DNA of 64,000 nt, taken from assembly GCF_008806385.1 (NCBI RefSeq), contig NZ_VZZK01000032.1, positions 1-64,000 on the forward strand, in the 5' to 3' direction. Under the pieces are notes generated by a model. It was not told the origin of the DNA. It was given only the letters and a program-made list of their open reading frames with translations, and searched no databases. The position numbers were made by a program, and so were the translations under genes. Positions 8,802 through 16,508 of the stretch are shown piece by piece (the first letter of the stretch is position 1; each line of letters begins with the position of its first letter). The stretch is from Methylobacterium soli. GTDB lineage: Bacteria; Pseudomonadota; Alphaproteobacteria; Rhizobiales; Beijerinckiaceae.

Positions 8802-9142
8802 TTCCTTCTGACCTCACCGATCTGCTCAGCGCTCGGATCTTTGTTATCGAGAGCGCCCTCGGCCTCATCCGGCAACGGCAAGACGTAAACACGCAGGGGC
8901 GCGAGGTTCGTGGTCACCTGATGGACGTGCTCGACCTCGTGCGACGCGATCCCGGTGTCGATGCAGCGGTTGATGACCTGCATCGCAGTGTCTGTGCCTT
9001 CATAGAGGCTAAGCCGGCTGAAAGTAGCGTAGAGGCAAGGCGGCTGCGCCTGCTTGATGAAGCCCACACCCGCTTTCTTGATCGATTGAAGGCCGCGGGG
9101 CTCAGGATTCCGCCAGTAAGCGGAAGAGATGGCTTGGGTTGA
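8798..9142 (+). CDS. Hypothetical helical protein (114 aa)
   Basis: The start is the ATG overlapping the preceding stop (ATGA). The protein is predicted by eye to be all alpha (ARIFVIESALGLIRQRQDV, HLMDVLDLVRRD, EARRLRLLDEAHTRFLDRL). No enzymatic motif seen. It is the fourth gene of the rightward cassette starting at 8085. Confidence 0.55.
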   Translation: MIPSDLTDLLSARIFVIESALGLIRQRQDVNTQGREVRGHLMDVLDLVRRDPGVDAAVDDLHRSVCAFIEAKPAESSVEARRLRLLDEAHTRFLDRLKAAGLRIPPVSGRDGLG

Positions 9143-9213
9143 ACTTAGTCATCTGCGGTCTCGTCGAAGAAGCCCCAAAGGCGTAACAGTTCTAACAAGC
9201 CCAGGGGAGAAGG

Positions 9214-9552
9214 ATGCAGTTCAGCAACACAACGGATGCTGTTTGGCTCATCCTCGGCCCGCTTTGCCTCGCCCTATTCCTGGCGTGGGCCGATCGGGGC
9301 TTGGTTGGTCTTCGCGGCAAGGCTGCGCGCAACGAGCGGCGCCGGACGACCGCGATGTTTCTCAACTCTCTGAGCATCGCCTTCGTCATAGCCGGCTTGG
9401 CGAACAGCTTCCTGGCAAACGACTTCTTTGCTCTCATAGGGCTCAGGACCGGCACTGGCTTGGACCGTGCCGTAGCAACTTGGGCAGCCGTTCTGATCGG
9501 CATTGTACTCCACATTCTGGCGCGTATGGCGCTGAATGGGACCGAGGATTGA
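9214..9552 (+). CDS. Hypothetical membrane protein (112 aa)
   Basis: GGAGAAGG precedes the ATG. Three hydrophobic segments are visible (AVWLILGPLCLALFLAW, SLSIAFVIAGLANSFLA, AVLIGIVLHILARMAL), so it is probably an inner-membrane protein. No family recognised. Confidence 0.6.
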   Translation: MQFSNTTDAVWLILGPLCLALFLAWADRGLVGLRGKAARNERRRTTAMFLNSLSIAFVIAGLANSFLANDFFALIGLRTGTGLDRAVATWAAVLIGIVLHILARMALNGTED

Positions 9553-9589
9553 CTGCCATGCGACGCATAAAGCCGCTGGCGTCACCTTC

Positions 9590-9934
9590 ATGGAGAAGAG
9601 TGGCGAAGGGCTGGGCTCGCGGCTGAGAAAGGGTAGCCGGACGGTAGGGCTACTCGTGCGAAGCCACACCCGTACACGTAGTTGCGCTGCGATATGGTTT
9701 TGCGAAGCGGCAATGAGGCTGCTCAGCAACGAGGCTGAAATGGCGCATCGACGGGTAATCAAGGCGATCAATGGCAAGCCAGCGGCTTTCATCGGCTCGC
9801 AGACTGGCCGCGACGACGCCGAAAAGGTGCTCCTTCGGGTTGGAGATCGGGAGGAGACGACGAGCGGGCAACGATGGGCTCAAGCTCCTGCCTGGATGGG
9901 AAAGCGACCGGAGTGGGCAGGAGGCGAGCGTTAA
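9590..9934 (+). CDS. Doubtful hypothetical ORF
   Basis: An open frame of 114 codons from the ATG at 9590 with no clear ribosome site. A stretch in the middle (MAHRRVIKAINGKPAAFIGS) looks protein-like, so translation may start nearer 9740. The rest is Arg/Trp-rich and may be noise. I list it because nothing else fills 9553-9970. Confidence 0.3.
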   Translation: MEKSGEGLGSRLRKGSRTVGLLVRSHTRTRSCAAIWFCEAAMRLLSNEAEMAHRRVIKAINGKPAAFIGSQTGRDDAEKVLLRVGDREETTSGQRWAQAPAWMGKRPEWAGGER

Positions 9935-9970
9935 AGCCTTTTCTTGGCCCGCGCAGCCTCGATAGTGGTC

Positions 9971-10453
9971 TTAGATCCGGTTCATCGTCAGGACCACAAG
10001 ACCTTCGCCCTTGATCGAGACGAGCCGGTATTTCGTCCCGTCCAGAATGATCTCCTTCGGGCTCTCTTTGGTCACGGCTTCAACCAGACTGGAAAGCGCC
10101 AAACCGCGCTCTGCCTTGTCAGCCTTTGGTGACCACGCCGCCATGGAGACGCCGAGGGCAAGGACGAAATCCAGGGCAGCAGAGTCCTTGCCGTAGAAGA
10201 TGGCGACGGTGCCGGCCTTCCCCTTGCTGCCATCCTCAGTCTTGGCGATGCCCATCATCTTCCCGCTGATGCTGTACTGACAGGCCCCCTGCTGATCGGA
10301 GCAGGTCACCAGCAGCATTCGGGAGTCAGTACCGAATTCCTTGGCGGCTCGGTTGAACGCCTCATGGACTGAATTAAGGGGGCCGAAATCGCCACCGGCC
10401 AAAGCTGCCGTGGACCAGAAACAGAGCGCCGCCGCAAATCCAAAACGCCTCAA
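9971..10453 (-). CDS. Secreted hypothetical protein (160 aa)
   Basis: The product begins with a signal peptide (RRFGFAAALCFWSTAALA, then GGD). I place the start at TTG 10453 because GGAG lies five bases upstream and the frame before it has no signal-like sequence; a longer in-frame ATG exists at 10528. The mature part has two cysteines (CSDQQGAC) that could form a disulfide. No family recognised. Confidence 0.6.
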   Translation of the reverse strand: MRRFGFAAALCFWSTAALAGGDFGPLNSVHEAFNRAAKEFGTDSRMLLVTCSDQQGACQYSISGKMMGIAKTEDGSKGKAGTVAIFYGKDSAALDFVLALGVSMAAWSPKADKAERGLALSSLVEAVTKESPKEIILDGTKYRLVSIKGEGLVVLTMNRI

Positions 10454-10521
10454 ACGAATCTCCAGGAAGCACCATGGCTGCGGAACGACGAGAGGTGAGA
10501 AGGTCCGCCACCTATCATCAA

Positions 10522-10617
10522 ATGGCAATGCCTTTTGCTCGGATTTTGCGGCTCACCGGCGTCGAGTTCAGCCTGGAGAACGGCGGCGAGCCTGCGGTGC
10601 GGCTGAGGAAGGTGTGA
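10522..10617 (+). CDS. Very small ORF (31 aa), uncertain
   Basis: ATG at 10522 to TGA at 10617. The peptide contains ARILRLTGVEFSLENGGEP, which looks like folded-protein sequence and may be a fragment of a larger lost gene. No ribosome site is seen. The rest of 10454-10778 holds only the promoter region of the next gene. Confidence 0.25.
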   Translation: MAMPFARILRLTGVEFSLENGGEPAVRLRKV

Positions 10618-10778
10618 CCATGCCGGGCCGCTGAGGCCGCAACCGGAGGGTCGTGAGGCTGGTGCAATTCTACGTGAGGTTGAGTTTCCCTTTCCAGTTT
10701 TGTACTGAATCTGACTCTTAGGAGTGAGCTTGGGCTATGAGTCGGTAAGCTCATAGAACGATCCAAAGGGAACTGACC

Positions 10779-12368
10779 GTGACAGTTTACGCCCTATCTG
10801 AATTGAATTTTCCGGGTGCTTTATCGACCTATGCCAACGGCATCAATGATGCGGGGAAAGTCATTGGGTCATTCTCTGATGTATCTGGAAATATTCATGG
10901 GTTCGAGTATAATTTTGGGGCGTTCACGCAGATAGATTTCCCCGGATCAGTCAAAACAGATCTGCTTGATATCAACAATTCTGGACAGATTGTTGGAACA
11001 TACGACGCCGCCGCTTCCTATCAAAGCGGCTCATTCAAGCTAAGCGATTCACTATACACAAAAATTGGAGTTAAGTCACCTGACGGTAATTTTATTGGGC
11101 CTCAATTCACTGTCGTCGATATAAATGACGCAGGCAATGCTCTAGGTTATTTGACGGTGTTAAGCACTAGGTCATCTGACTTTGTAGCAACAATTGTTGA
11201 TGAAAACGGGTCTCAAATATCTACGGGAATCCAATCTCACATTCTGCCATCGGCTTTCAATAACCCTGGCATAGTACTTGGAAAAACTTACGAAAAATCT
11301 TCCAATTATGCCTCTTTCAATAACAGCTATCCTGTTTTTGTTGAAGACGGAGTTGCGACAAAGATTGCTTACCAAGGTCAGACCAGCAGCGCGGTTGGAG
11401 ATATCAACGACAGCGGGCAGTTTGTTGCTCAGCTTGGAAAGCTTGGTTTTGTAGAAGATGGTAACGAGTTCTCGTTTGTTACATACCCAGGCGCAGCTAG
11501 CACGACCATCCAGGACATCAACAATCTGGGCCAGATTGTCGGGTACTACACAGACAGCACCGGGCACAACCATGCGTTCTTTGGGACCGCGAGCAGCGCC
11601 CCAAATTTATCGTTGTTCGGATCTGTCACACATGACGTAAGCAGCGCGGGTGGACAAGTCTTCGCACTCTATGATGGGCTCCTCGGACGCTCACCTGACT
11701 CTGTAGGGTTGGAATATTGGGCGGATCAACTGCAGCATGGCATTTCAGTTCGTGACCTCGGGCAGCGACTGCTTGACTCTCCCGAGGGCCAGTCAAGGAC
11801 TGGATCGATCAGCAATTCTTACTATGTCCAGCAGCTCTACCAATCCACACTCAATCGTGGTGCAGATGATGCCGGTGGCAGCTACTGGACGGACCAACTC
11901 GTCCACGGCGCTCCCCGCATCGATGTAGCTATGAGCCTTGTCTTCTCGGACGAGCACGTTGCTAACATGAAGCCCGTGTTCGATACCGGTCTCTTCGTGC
12001 CAAACGCTCACGCCTCTGATGTCGCGAGGCTCTACTACACCATGCTTGATCGCGCCCCGGATGCAGCCGGGTTGCAGTTCTGGACCAATCAACTCGACCA
12101 CGGCGGTTCCCTGAGCGGCCTTGCGCAGGGCTTTCTCAGCACACCAGAAAATCAGGCGAAGTACGGCTCCCTCGCCAACAGCGCCTATGTGGACGCGCTA
12201 TATGAGAACGCCCTCGGGCGGCATGCCGATGCGGATGGTCTACAGTTCTGGACGGCGCGGCTTAACAGTGGCACCTCGCGTGCTGATCTGGCGGTGCAGC
12301 TCTCGGACAGCGCAGAGGCCCACACTACCCACCTCAGTCAGATTGAGCAGGGCTGGCACCTCGCCTAA
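10779..12368 (+). CDS. HAF-repeat / DUF4214 repeat protein (529 aa)
   Basis: The N-terminal half (about residues 1-285) has repeats of the HAF type, for example GINDAGKVIGSFSDVSG and DINNLGQIVGYYTDSTG. The C-terminal half has four DUF4214 units of the form LGRSPDSVGLEYWADQL, LNRGADDAGGSYWTDQL, LDRAPDAAGLQFWTNQL and LGRHADADGLQFWTARL. DUF4214 repeats occur in large secreted or surface proteins, often exported by type I systems. No classical signal peptide is present and no transporter genes are nearby. Start is GTG 10779 with AAAGGGA upstream. The first half is markedly AT-richer than its neighbours, which points to separate acquisition. Confidence 0.75.
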   Translation: MTVYALSELNFPGALSTYANGINDAGKVIGSFSDVSGNIHGFEYNFGAFTQIDFPGSVKTDLLDINNSGQIVGTYDAAASYQSGSFKLSDSLYTKIGVKSPDGNFIGPQFTVVDINDAGNALGYLTVLSTRSSDFVATIVDENGSQISTGIQSHILPSAFNNPGIVLGKTYEKSSNYASFNNSYPVFVEDGVATKIAYQGQTSSAVGDINDSGQFVAQLGKLGFVEDGNEFSFVTYPGAASTTIQDINNLGQIVGYYTDSTGHNHAFFGTASSAPNLSLFGSVTHDVSSAGGQVFALYDGLLGRSPDSVGLEYWADQLQHGISVRDLGQRLLDSPEGQSRTGSISNSYYVQQLYQSTLNRGADDAGGSYWTDQLVHGAPRIDVAMSLVFSDEHVANMKPVFDTGLFVPNAHASDVARLYYTMLDRAPDAAGLQFWTNQLDHGGSLSGLAQGFLSTPENQAKYGSLANSAYVDALYENALGRHADADGLQFWTARLNSGTSRADLAVQLSDSAEAHTTHLSQIEQGWHLA

Positions 12369-12388
12369 TCACCATCTGACACGCGTTC

Positions 12389-12420
12389 AGCCCCGCAGCC
12401 TCATGGCCCGCGGGGCTTTT
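12389..12420 (+). terminator. Terminator hairpin, copy 1 of 5
   Basis: AGCCCCGC and GCGGGGCT arms with a TTTT tail, just after the DUF4214 gene. It belongs to a family of near-identical hairpins at 13305, 13491, 13952 and 14928. Confidence 0.75.
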
Positions 12421-12523
12421 CGTTTCAGCCCACCTCGTTCGTCACGGCTGGTCTTCTCTGGGGGGCGATCGTGGAACCGACCGTTGCGTGAAATGTTCTC
12501 CCGGTCGGTCTAAGGGAGATCGC

Positions 12524-12760
12524 ATGCCCCGCTACTTCATCGACACGAACGATGGTGACTACTACGTGCGCGATGAGGATGGGCTGGAGCTTCCTGCCAA
12601 GGAAGCTGCTCGGGAGATTGCGATAACCACGCTCCCCGACATGGCGCGCAGCGTCCTCCCGGACGGCGACCGCCGCACCTTCTGCGCGAGTGTCCGGGAC
12701 GAGAGCGGCAAGACGATCTTCAAAGCGGAGCTTGAGATGCGAGCCGAGTGGCTGGAGTGA
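12524..12760 (+). CDS. DUF6894-like small protein (78 aa)
   Basis: MPRYFIDTNDG followed by RDEDGLELPAKEAAREIAI is the pattern of DUF6894, a small-protein family common in Methylobacterium and relatives. I chose the ATG at 12524 because AAGGGAGA precedes it. It lies between two copies of the repeated terminator. Function unknown. Confidence 0.7.
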   Translation: MPRYFIDTNDGDYYVRDEDGLELPAKEAAREIAITTLPDMARSVLPDGDRRTFCASVRDESGKTIFKAELEMRAEWLE

Positions 12761-12788
12761 TCCTCGGCCTGACACGGCGGTTCTCTCG

Positions 12789-13043
12789 TCAGTCAGGCAG
12801 GAACGGTCCCTCGAAGGTACCGAAGTTGGCTCGATCGCCAAGTAGGCGCCGAGCCGATGCGATCCTCTGAAACGCCTGACGGCTGACGCCTGAGGAGCGA
12901 GCTTCCTCTTCCAGGCGACGAAGCTGCTCAATGGCCATGAGAGCCGCTGCACCGCCAGATTGCGGCTTATCTTGCGACAGCGCTTGTACAAGCGCAGCCA
13001 TCTCGAGATCGATTTCTACACCTTGAGGATCAGCAATCCGCAT
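12789..13043 (-). CDS. Hypothetical protein (84 aa)
   Basis: An acidic helical protein (MRIADPQGVEIDLEMAALVQ) convergent with the DUF6894-like gene. No motif recognised. Its upstream region, at about 13050-13200, is AT-rich and is probably its promoter. Confidence 0.5.
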   Translation of the reverse strand: MRIADPQGVEIDLEMAALVQALSQDKPQSGGAAALMAIEQLRRLEEEARSSGVSRQAFQRIASARRLLGDRANFGTFEGPFLPD

Positions 13044-13304
13044 TCATATCACTCCTGCAATTTGTCTGATCTGAGTAAATTACCTTGTTGGTCACTGCCC
13101 TAACATAGGTTTTGTGCAAAGCCGATTTTTTGAAATACATCATATGATAGGATTGATAAAAATTCTCGGAAGTTATCTCAGGTAAATGTGGCGTCTACGT
13201 TTGATGTTAGATCCAGGCGTCGGTTTTTTGAAGCCCGGCATGGTCTCTTTGGCGCCATCACTCCCCCCGATCTGCGGCAGAGAGACCACCTCCTGAGATG
13301 CACT

Positions 13305-13340
13305 CAGCCCCGCAGCCCCTGGCTCGCGGGGCACTTTATT
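13305..13340 (+). terminator. Terminator hairpin, copy 2 of 5
   Basis: Same CAGCCCCGCAGCC left arm and GCGGGGC right arm as copy 1, but the tail is ACTTTATT, so it may be weaker. No gene directly precedes it. Confidence 0.5.
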
Positions 13341-13490
13341 TCCGGCACCGTTTCATCTGCGTGAGTGTCGGGCCTTGCCCCGGAAGGCAGGGTGGCGCCG
13401 TTGGGTGCTGCCCACCTGACGCGGCTCCGCTGGCACGTTTCTCCGGTTCGCACCCCGGCGGGGCCGATCTTCACTTGCCCAAGGTGACTT

Positions 13491-13522
13491 GCCCCGCAGC
13501 CTCACGGCGCGGGGCTTCTTCG
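13491..13522 (+). terminator. Terminator hairpin, copy 3 of 5
   Basis: GCCCCGCAGCCTCACGGC followed by GCGGGGCTTCTT. It repeats the family and lies upstream of the secreted protein gene at 13640. Confidence 0.5.
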
Positions 13523-13639
13523 TTAACGTGCATCAACCCAAGCCGAAGAAGCGCAGGAAAGCGAGCGGGGCAGGAGCAACCTTCGACGCGGGCCCCCGTT
13601 GTCCGCCCCTGAGCCGGATCCAGCCGGCAGGGAGACAAC

Positions 13640-13927
13640 ATGAAAAAGCTTATTGCCGTCAGCACTTTTGCGCTGACGATTGCGGGTTCCGCCCTTGCTC
13701 AAGGCTTTCCTGCGGCTCGGGAGCCGGAAGCAACCGGAACGGTCATCCAGCGGCAGTTGAACAACACTGGCAACGACCGCAGCGTGATCATCGCGCCCGG
13801 CGCCACCGGCGCGGAGACCATTGAGACGGACTCGGCTGCAGGCGGCAATGCGGGTCAACCCTCACGTGCCGTACCGCAAGGCGGTGCTAGTGGAAGCGGC
13901 GGCAACGGCGGCGTTGGCGGCGGCTAA
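13640..13927 (+). CDS. Small secreted Gly-rich protein (95 aa)
   Basis: A clear signal peptide (KKLIAVSTFALTIAGSALA, cleavage before QGF). The mature part is short, has a conserved-looking core (RQLNNTGNDRSVIIAPGATG) and ends in a Gly/Ser-rich tail. GGGAGA precedes the ATG. It is followed by terminator copy 4. Function unknown. Confidence 0.7.
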   Translation: MKKLIAVSTFALTIAGSALAQGFPAAREPEATGTVIQRQLNNTGNDRSVIIAPGATGAETIETDSAAGGNAGQPSRAVPQGGASGSGGNGGVGGG

Positions 13928-13951
13928 GCCCTCGGCACTCACCGCAAACTT

Positions 13952-13986
13952 CAGCCCCGCAGCCTCACGGCTTGCGGGGCTTTTCG
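13952..13986 (+). terminator. Terminator hairpin, copy 4 of 5
   Basis: AGCCCCGC...GCGGGGC with TTTTCG, 24 bp after the secreted protein gene. Confidence 0.75.
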
Positions 13987-14084
13987 TCTGCATCAGCTTG
14001 ACGGCTGGCATCATCCTCGTCGAGGAGAATGGCGAAGGCCGTCTGTGAGAAAGGCTCTGGAGGCGAGCTGATGGTTGCCGAGCG

Positions 14085-14117
14085 CACCTGAAGGCGAAGG
14101 GCTACCTCAAGGACTGA
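14085..14117 (+). pseudogene. Remnant of RHH gene C-terminus
   Basis: The frame reads HLKAKGYLKD and a stop, matching EHLQAKGMLG near the end of the RHH protein at 8085. The preceding bases are out of frame, so only a fragment remains. It lies just before 14121, mirroring the gene order at 8085-8801. Confidence 0.45.
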
Positions 14118-14120
14118 GGC

Positions 14121-14369
14121 ATGATGAAGTGGGATGTACAGCCGATCGAGGACGCGAGCCAGCAGGTCTCCGGCGATCCGGTATATGTGGTCCTAGCCCG
14201 GTCAGAGCAGGAGCCTAAATGGTTGGAGATTCATGTGGTGGCCCAGCCGACAGGTGATGAGAACTCCGACAAGATACAGGCCCTCGGCAAAGCCGCCGGC
14301 GCCGCCCAGGCGTTCGCTCGTGAGGCGCGTGAGCGTCGGAGCGAGTTTACCAGCACACCAAACTCCTGA
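14121..14369 (+). CDS. Hypothetical protein (82 aa)
   Basis: A small protein (VQPIEDASQQVSGDPVYVVL, then a C-terminal helix AAGAAQAFAREARERR). Two adjacent ATGs are possible starts. It occupies the position equivalent to 8314-8622 in the duplicated cassette but is not similar to it. No family recognised. Confidence 0.55.
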   Translation: MMKWDVQPIEDASQQVSGDPVYVVLARSEQEPKWLEIHVVAQPTGDENSDKIQALGKAAGAAQAFAREARERRSEFTSTPNS

Positions 14370-14382
14370 TGACGAAACGCTC

Positions 14383-14565
14383 GTGAACCAACGCACTCAG
14401 ATCCTGATCGCCGGTGCGGTGATCGTCGCTCTCGCCACGGCCGCCGTGCTGATGGTTCTGAATCCGGACGATCCGAAGGTGGCGCTGGGCGATACCGCCG
14501 CTGCTGCGCTGTTCGCTTCGATCATCGTGCTCGGGAAAATGCGGCGGGATCAATGGGAGCGATGA
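14383..14565 (+). CDS. Small membrane protein, paralogue of 8619-8801
   Basis: 60 aa with the same start MNQRTQ and the same DDPKVALGDTAAAALFASII core as 8619-8801. It begins with GTG instead of ATG. The two hydrophobic segments are conserved while the loop is identical, which suggests selection on the protein. Function unknown. Confidence 0.65.
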   Translation: MNQRTQILIAGAVIVALATAAVLMVLNPDDPKVALGDTAAAALFASIIVLGKMRRDQWER

Positions 14566-14606
14566 TCCTCACCGAGCATGTGAAGTCGAAGGGCTGTCTG
14601 AAGTGA
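14562..14606 (+). pseudogene. 15-codon remnant resembling the RHH C-terminus
   Basis: From the ATG overlapping the previous stop the frame reads MILTEHVKSKGCLK and ends. TEHVKSKGCL matches IEHLQAKGML of the RHH protein at 8085. It is probably a decayed copy left by duplication. Confidence 0.4.
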
Positions 14607-14745
14607 AGCCGCGGCCTCACGATCCCTCATAAGCCCACCGATACGCGAGGCAACTTCAGCTGAGCTCGTAATCGCCCTGCCGCCATCCCATCTGAAGAGG
14701 GCCCTCCGCGCAATCCCGTGCACTGGGTGACGACGGGGAGGCCAC

Positions 14746-14904
14746 ATGGCTCATTCCACGAACAACGGCGCTGCACAGGCGATCTCGGCTGTTGATTTCA
14801 ACGAGCGCGTGAAGCGCATGCTGGTCGACAAGCCTGACCCGAAGAAGGGGAGGCAGTACCAGCGGGCTCCGTTCCAGTCCAAGCGGCCGGCCCCGCAGAA
14901 GTAG
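14746..14904 (+). CDS. Small basic protein (52 aa)
   Basis: GGGGAGG precedes the ATG. The peptide has a helical middle (VDFNERVKRMLVDKP) and a Lys/Arg/Pro-rich tail (KKGRQYQRAPFQSKRPAPQK). It is followed at once by terminator copy 5, which supports it as a separate expressed gene. No family recognised. Confidence 0.55.
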   Translation: MAHSTNNGAAQAISAVDFNERVKRMLVDKPDPKKGRQYQRAPFQSKRPAPQK

Positions 14905-14927
14905 TATTTAGGGCTCGTCGAGATTGC

Positions 14928-14963
14928 AGCCCCGCGGCCTCAGGGCTCGCGGGGCTTTTCGTT
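14928..14963 (+). terminator. Terminator hairpin, copy 5 of 5
   Basis: CAGCCCCGCGGCCTCAGGGC then CGCGGGGCTTTTCG, 24 bp after the 52-aa gene. Confidence 0.75.
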
Positions 14964-14969
14964 TCAGCC

Positions 14970-15473
14970 TGCCCGGTTCGCCGCACGGGCTTCGTCATGC
15001 CTAGGGCGCGAACGGTGGCCCACCTGCAGCCAAGACCGGAGCTGGCATGCAAGCGTGGCATTTGCTCAACTCGGCAGCAACGGGATCAATGCGGCGCCAT
15101 TCCGCTTCTCCGAACCCAGGTGGCTGGATGGTGAGCAGGCCGGGCGATCTCCGAACCCCGTGGCCGCTCGGCTTGCACCTGTGCGCCGGCCGCGCTCAGC
15201 TGCAGGACCAAGCCGCCGGCTCTCGGCTGTTTCCCGCCACCTGCCGAGTGGGCCGAGTGGGCCGAGTCGCCCGTATGCTCAGAGGCGGCCCGGTGCTGGC
15301 ATAGCACGGTGACGCGAAGTCACATCGCATTGCATCAGATCGCTGCCGCTAGTGGCCCTCAGCCGCCTTCCGCCCATCCTTCGCGGTGTCGTCGCTGGGC
15401 TGCTTCTTGGCCAAGGGGATCGCGCTGCGACCTGAAAACGTTTGATTCAAAGCGGTGTGCCGCCCTGGAGAAC
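14970..15473. other. Stretch without a supported gene
   Basis: About 500 bp with several overlapping open frames, none with a good ribosome site, domain or hydrophobic pattern. A GTGGGCCGA tandem repeat is visible near 15248. I see nothing firm here. Confidence 0.4.
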
Positions 15474-15647
15474 ATGGTGTGTGAAATTTTTGATCTGATG
15501 GACGCCGGCCAGCGCGAAGCAGCGGCTCAGGCTGGATTGGCCAAGCTACAGGCGGCCTTGGCCTTCCGGACAGAGGAAGAGCGCAACGCTTTCTGGAAAG
15601 CGATCAACATCTACTACGTTCCAGGGCTGGAAGATGAAGACGATTGA
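15474..15647 (+). CDS. Hypothetical acidic protein (57 aa)
   Basis: I chose the ATG at 15474 because CTGGAG lies a few bases upstream and the sequence becomes protein-like only from there (MVCEIFDLMDAGQREAAAQ, EEERNAFWKAINIYYVPG). It is helical and ends in an acidic tail. No family recognised. Confidence 0.5.
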   Translation: MVCEIFDLMDAGQREAAAQAGLAKLQAALAFRTEEERNAFWKAINIYYVPGLEDEDD

Positions 15648-15658
15648 ACCGCTCTGGA

Positions 15659-16234
15659 TCACGTCGCCGCTTCAGCCTGCGCCGCCGTGGCTCCGTTGCT
15701 GAGAAATCCATCGTTCTGCTTGGCGTCGGCGGCCTTCTGCGCGAACGCCTTCTCGGACACAAATTCCACCGTGGTCGTCGTGCCAGCCTCTGACTGCGAA
15801 TAGGCATACGACCACAGCTTCATCCGCAACTGCCCCTCCTTCGTGGGGAAGAGCATCGGCGATTTGATCGTGGCGTAGTCCACGGCGAGATCCCAAAGGC
15901 CACCTACACCAGGACGAAGCCAGCCCTGATAGGTGATGCCGACGCGGATAAGGGAGGCCTGGATCGCCTGCACCTCCATGTTGGTCCGGAGTTCGGCTTC
16001 CTTCTGCGTGAGCGGCATTTCGGCCAGGATCACGCGCGACTGGCCCTTCGGCCCCTCCATCGTCGCCTTGGCTCGGACCTCAGCCGCCTTCTTCCCGAAC
16101 AGGCTGTCTGAGCCCGGTTGTTGGGAGTCCGTGATCACCGCATCCACGGCCGGCATGGCGATGGAGCAATTCGCCGAGAGGATGTTCTGCCCTTCCGTGA
16201 AGGTGACCTCAGGTCGAAAGCGTCCATCTCCCGC
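15659..16234 (-). pseudogene. C-terminal fragment of a Mu-like baseplate (gpP/tail D-type) protein
   Basis: The frame is open from just after a stop at 16235 and reads VTFTEGQNILSANCSIAMP, then GITYQGWLRPGVGGLWDLAV, SPMLFPTKEGQLRMKLWSY and GTTTTVEF. The order (basic helix, GW-R--G-LW, final beta strands) is that of the C-terminal domain of Mu gp44-type baseplate hub proteins. Those are usually over 300 aa, so the N-terminal part is missing. An ATG at 16156 could give a 165-aa product. No other baseplate genes are nearby, so this is a phage relic. Assignment from memory of the family. Confidence 0.5.
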
Positions 16235-16500
16235 TCAATCTGCTTGCGGATTGCGGTGCGGCGGTCGGCCTCCTGCTCAGTCGTACGAGGCGGCTGAGGC
16301 TGGGCTCTGGCCCGAAGCGCGTCACGGTGACGGAGAGCATGCCGGAACTGTGCGACGCCTTCCTCGGTCTCTCTGCGCCGCTCGATGTCGGCTGCGGCGG
16401 CATTCACCTCCTCGGCGATCTGCTCACGCAATGAGGGCTCGTTCTCGGCCAACGTCTCACCGAGCTTCTGCCAAGCGCGAAACTGCTTCTCGGAAAACAT
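16135..16500 (-). CDS. Hypothetical helical protein, C-terminus at a frameshifted junction
   Basis: The first 95 or so residues are a charged helical protein (MFSEKQFRAWQKLGETLAEN, EEVNAAAADIERRRETEEG). The last part runs out of frame over the baseplate fragment and is unlikely to be native. The gene may once have ended earlier, or this is a deletion junction. It starts 8 bp after the next gene upstream on the same strand ends. Confidence 0.45.
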   Translation of the reverse strand: MFSEKQFRAWQKLGETLAENEPSLREQIAEEVNAAAADIERRRETEEGVAQFRHALRHRDALRARAQPQPPRTTEQEADRRTAIRKQIEREMDAFDLRSPSRKGRTSSRRIAPSPCRPWMR

Positions 16501-16508
16501 GAGGAACC

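Larger units (their letters stand above)
13044..13639. other. Gene-poor stretch with two terminator-like hairpins
   Basis: No supported gene. The first 200 bp are AT-rich and promoter-like for the leftward gene. Two copies of the repeated CCCCGC/GCGGGG hairpin lie at 13305-13340 and 13491-13522, the first followed by a broken T-run. They may mark the ends of lost small genes. Confidence 0.5.

Noticed and set aside
12389..14963. Integron-like gene cassettes with attC sites
   Set aside because: The repeats are short, symmetrical GC stems with T-runs, as in terminators. There is no integron integrase and no R'/R'' core sites.
15055..15312. Overlapping plus-strand frames of 85 codons
   Set aside because: No ribosome site, no domain and Pro/Arg-rich composition; not supported as a gene.
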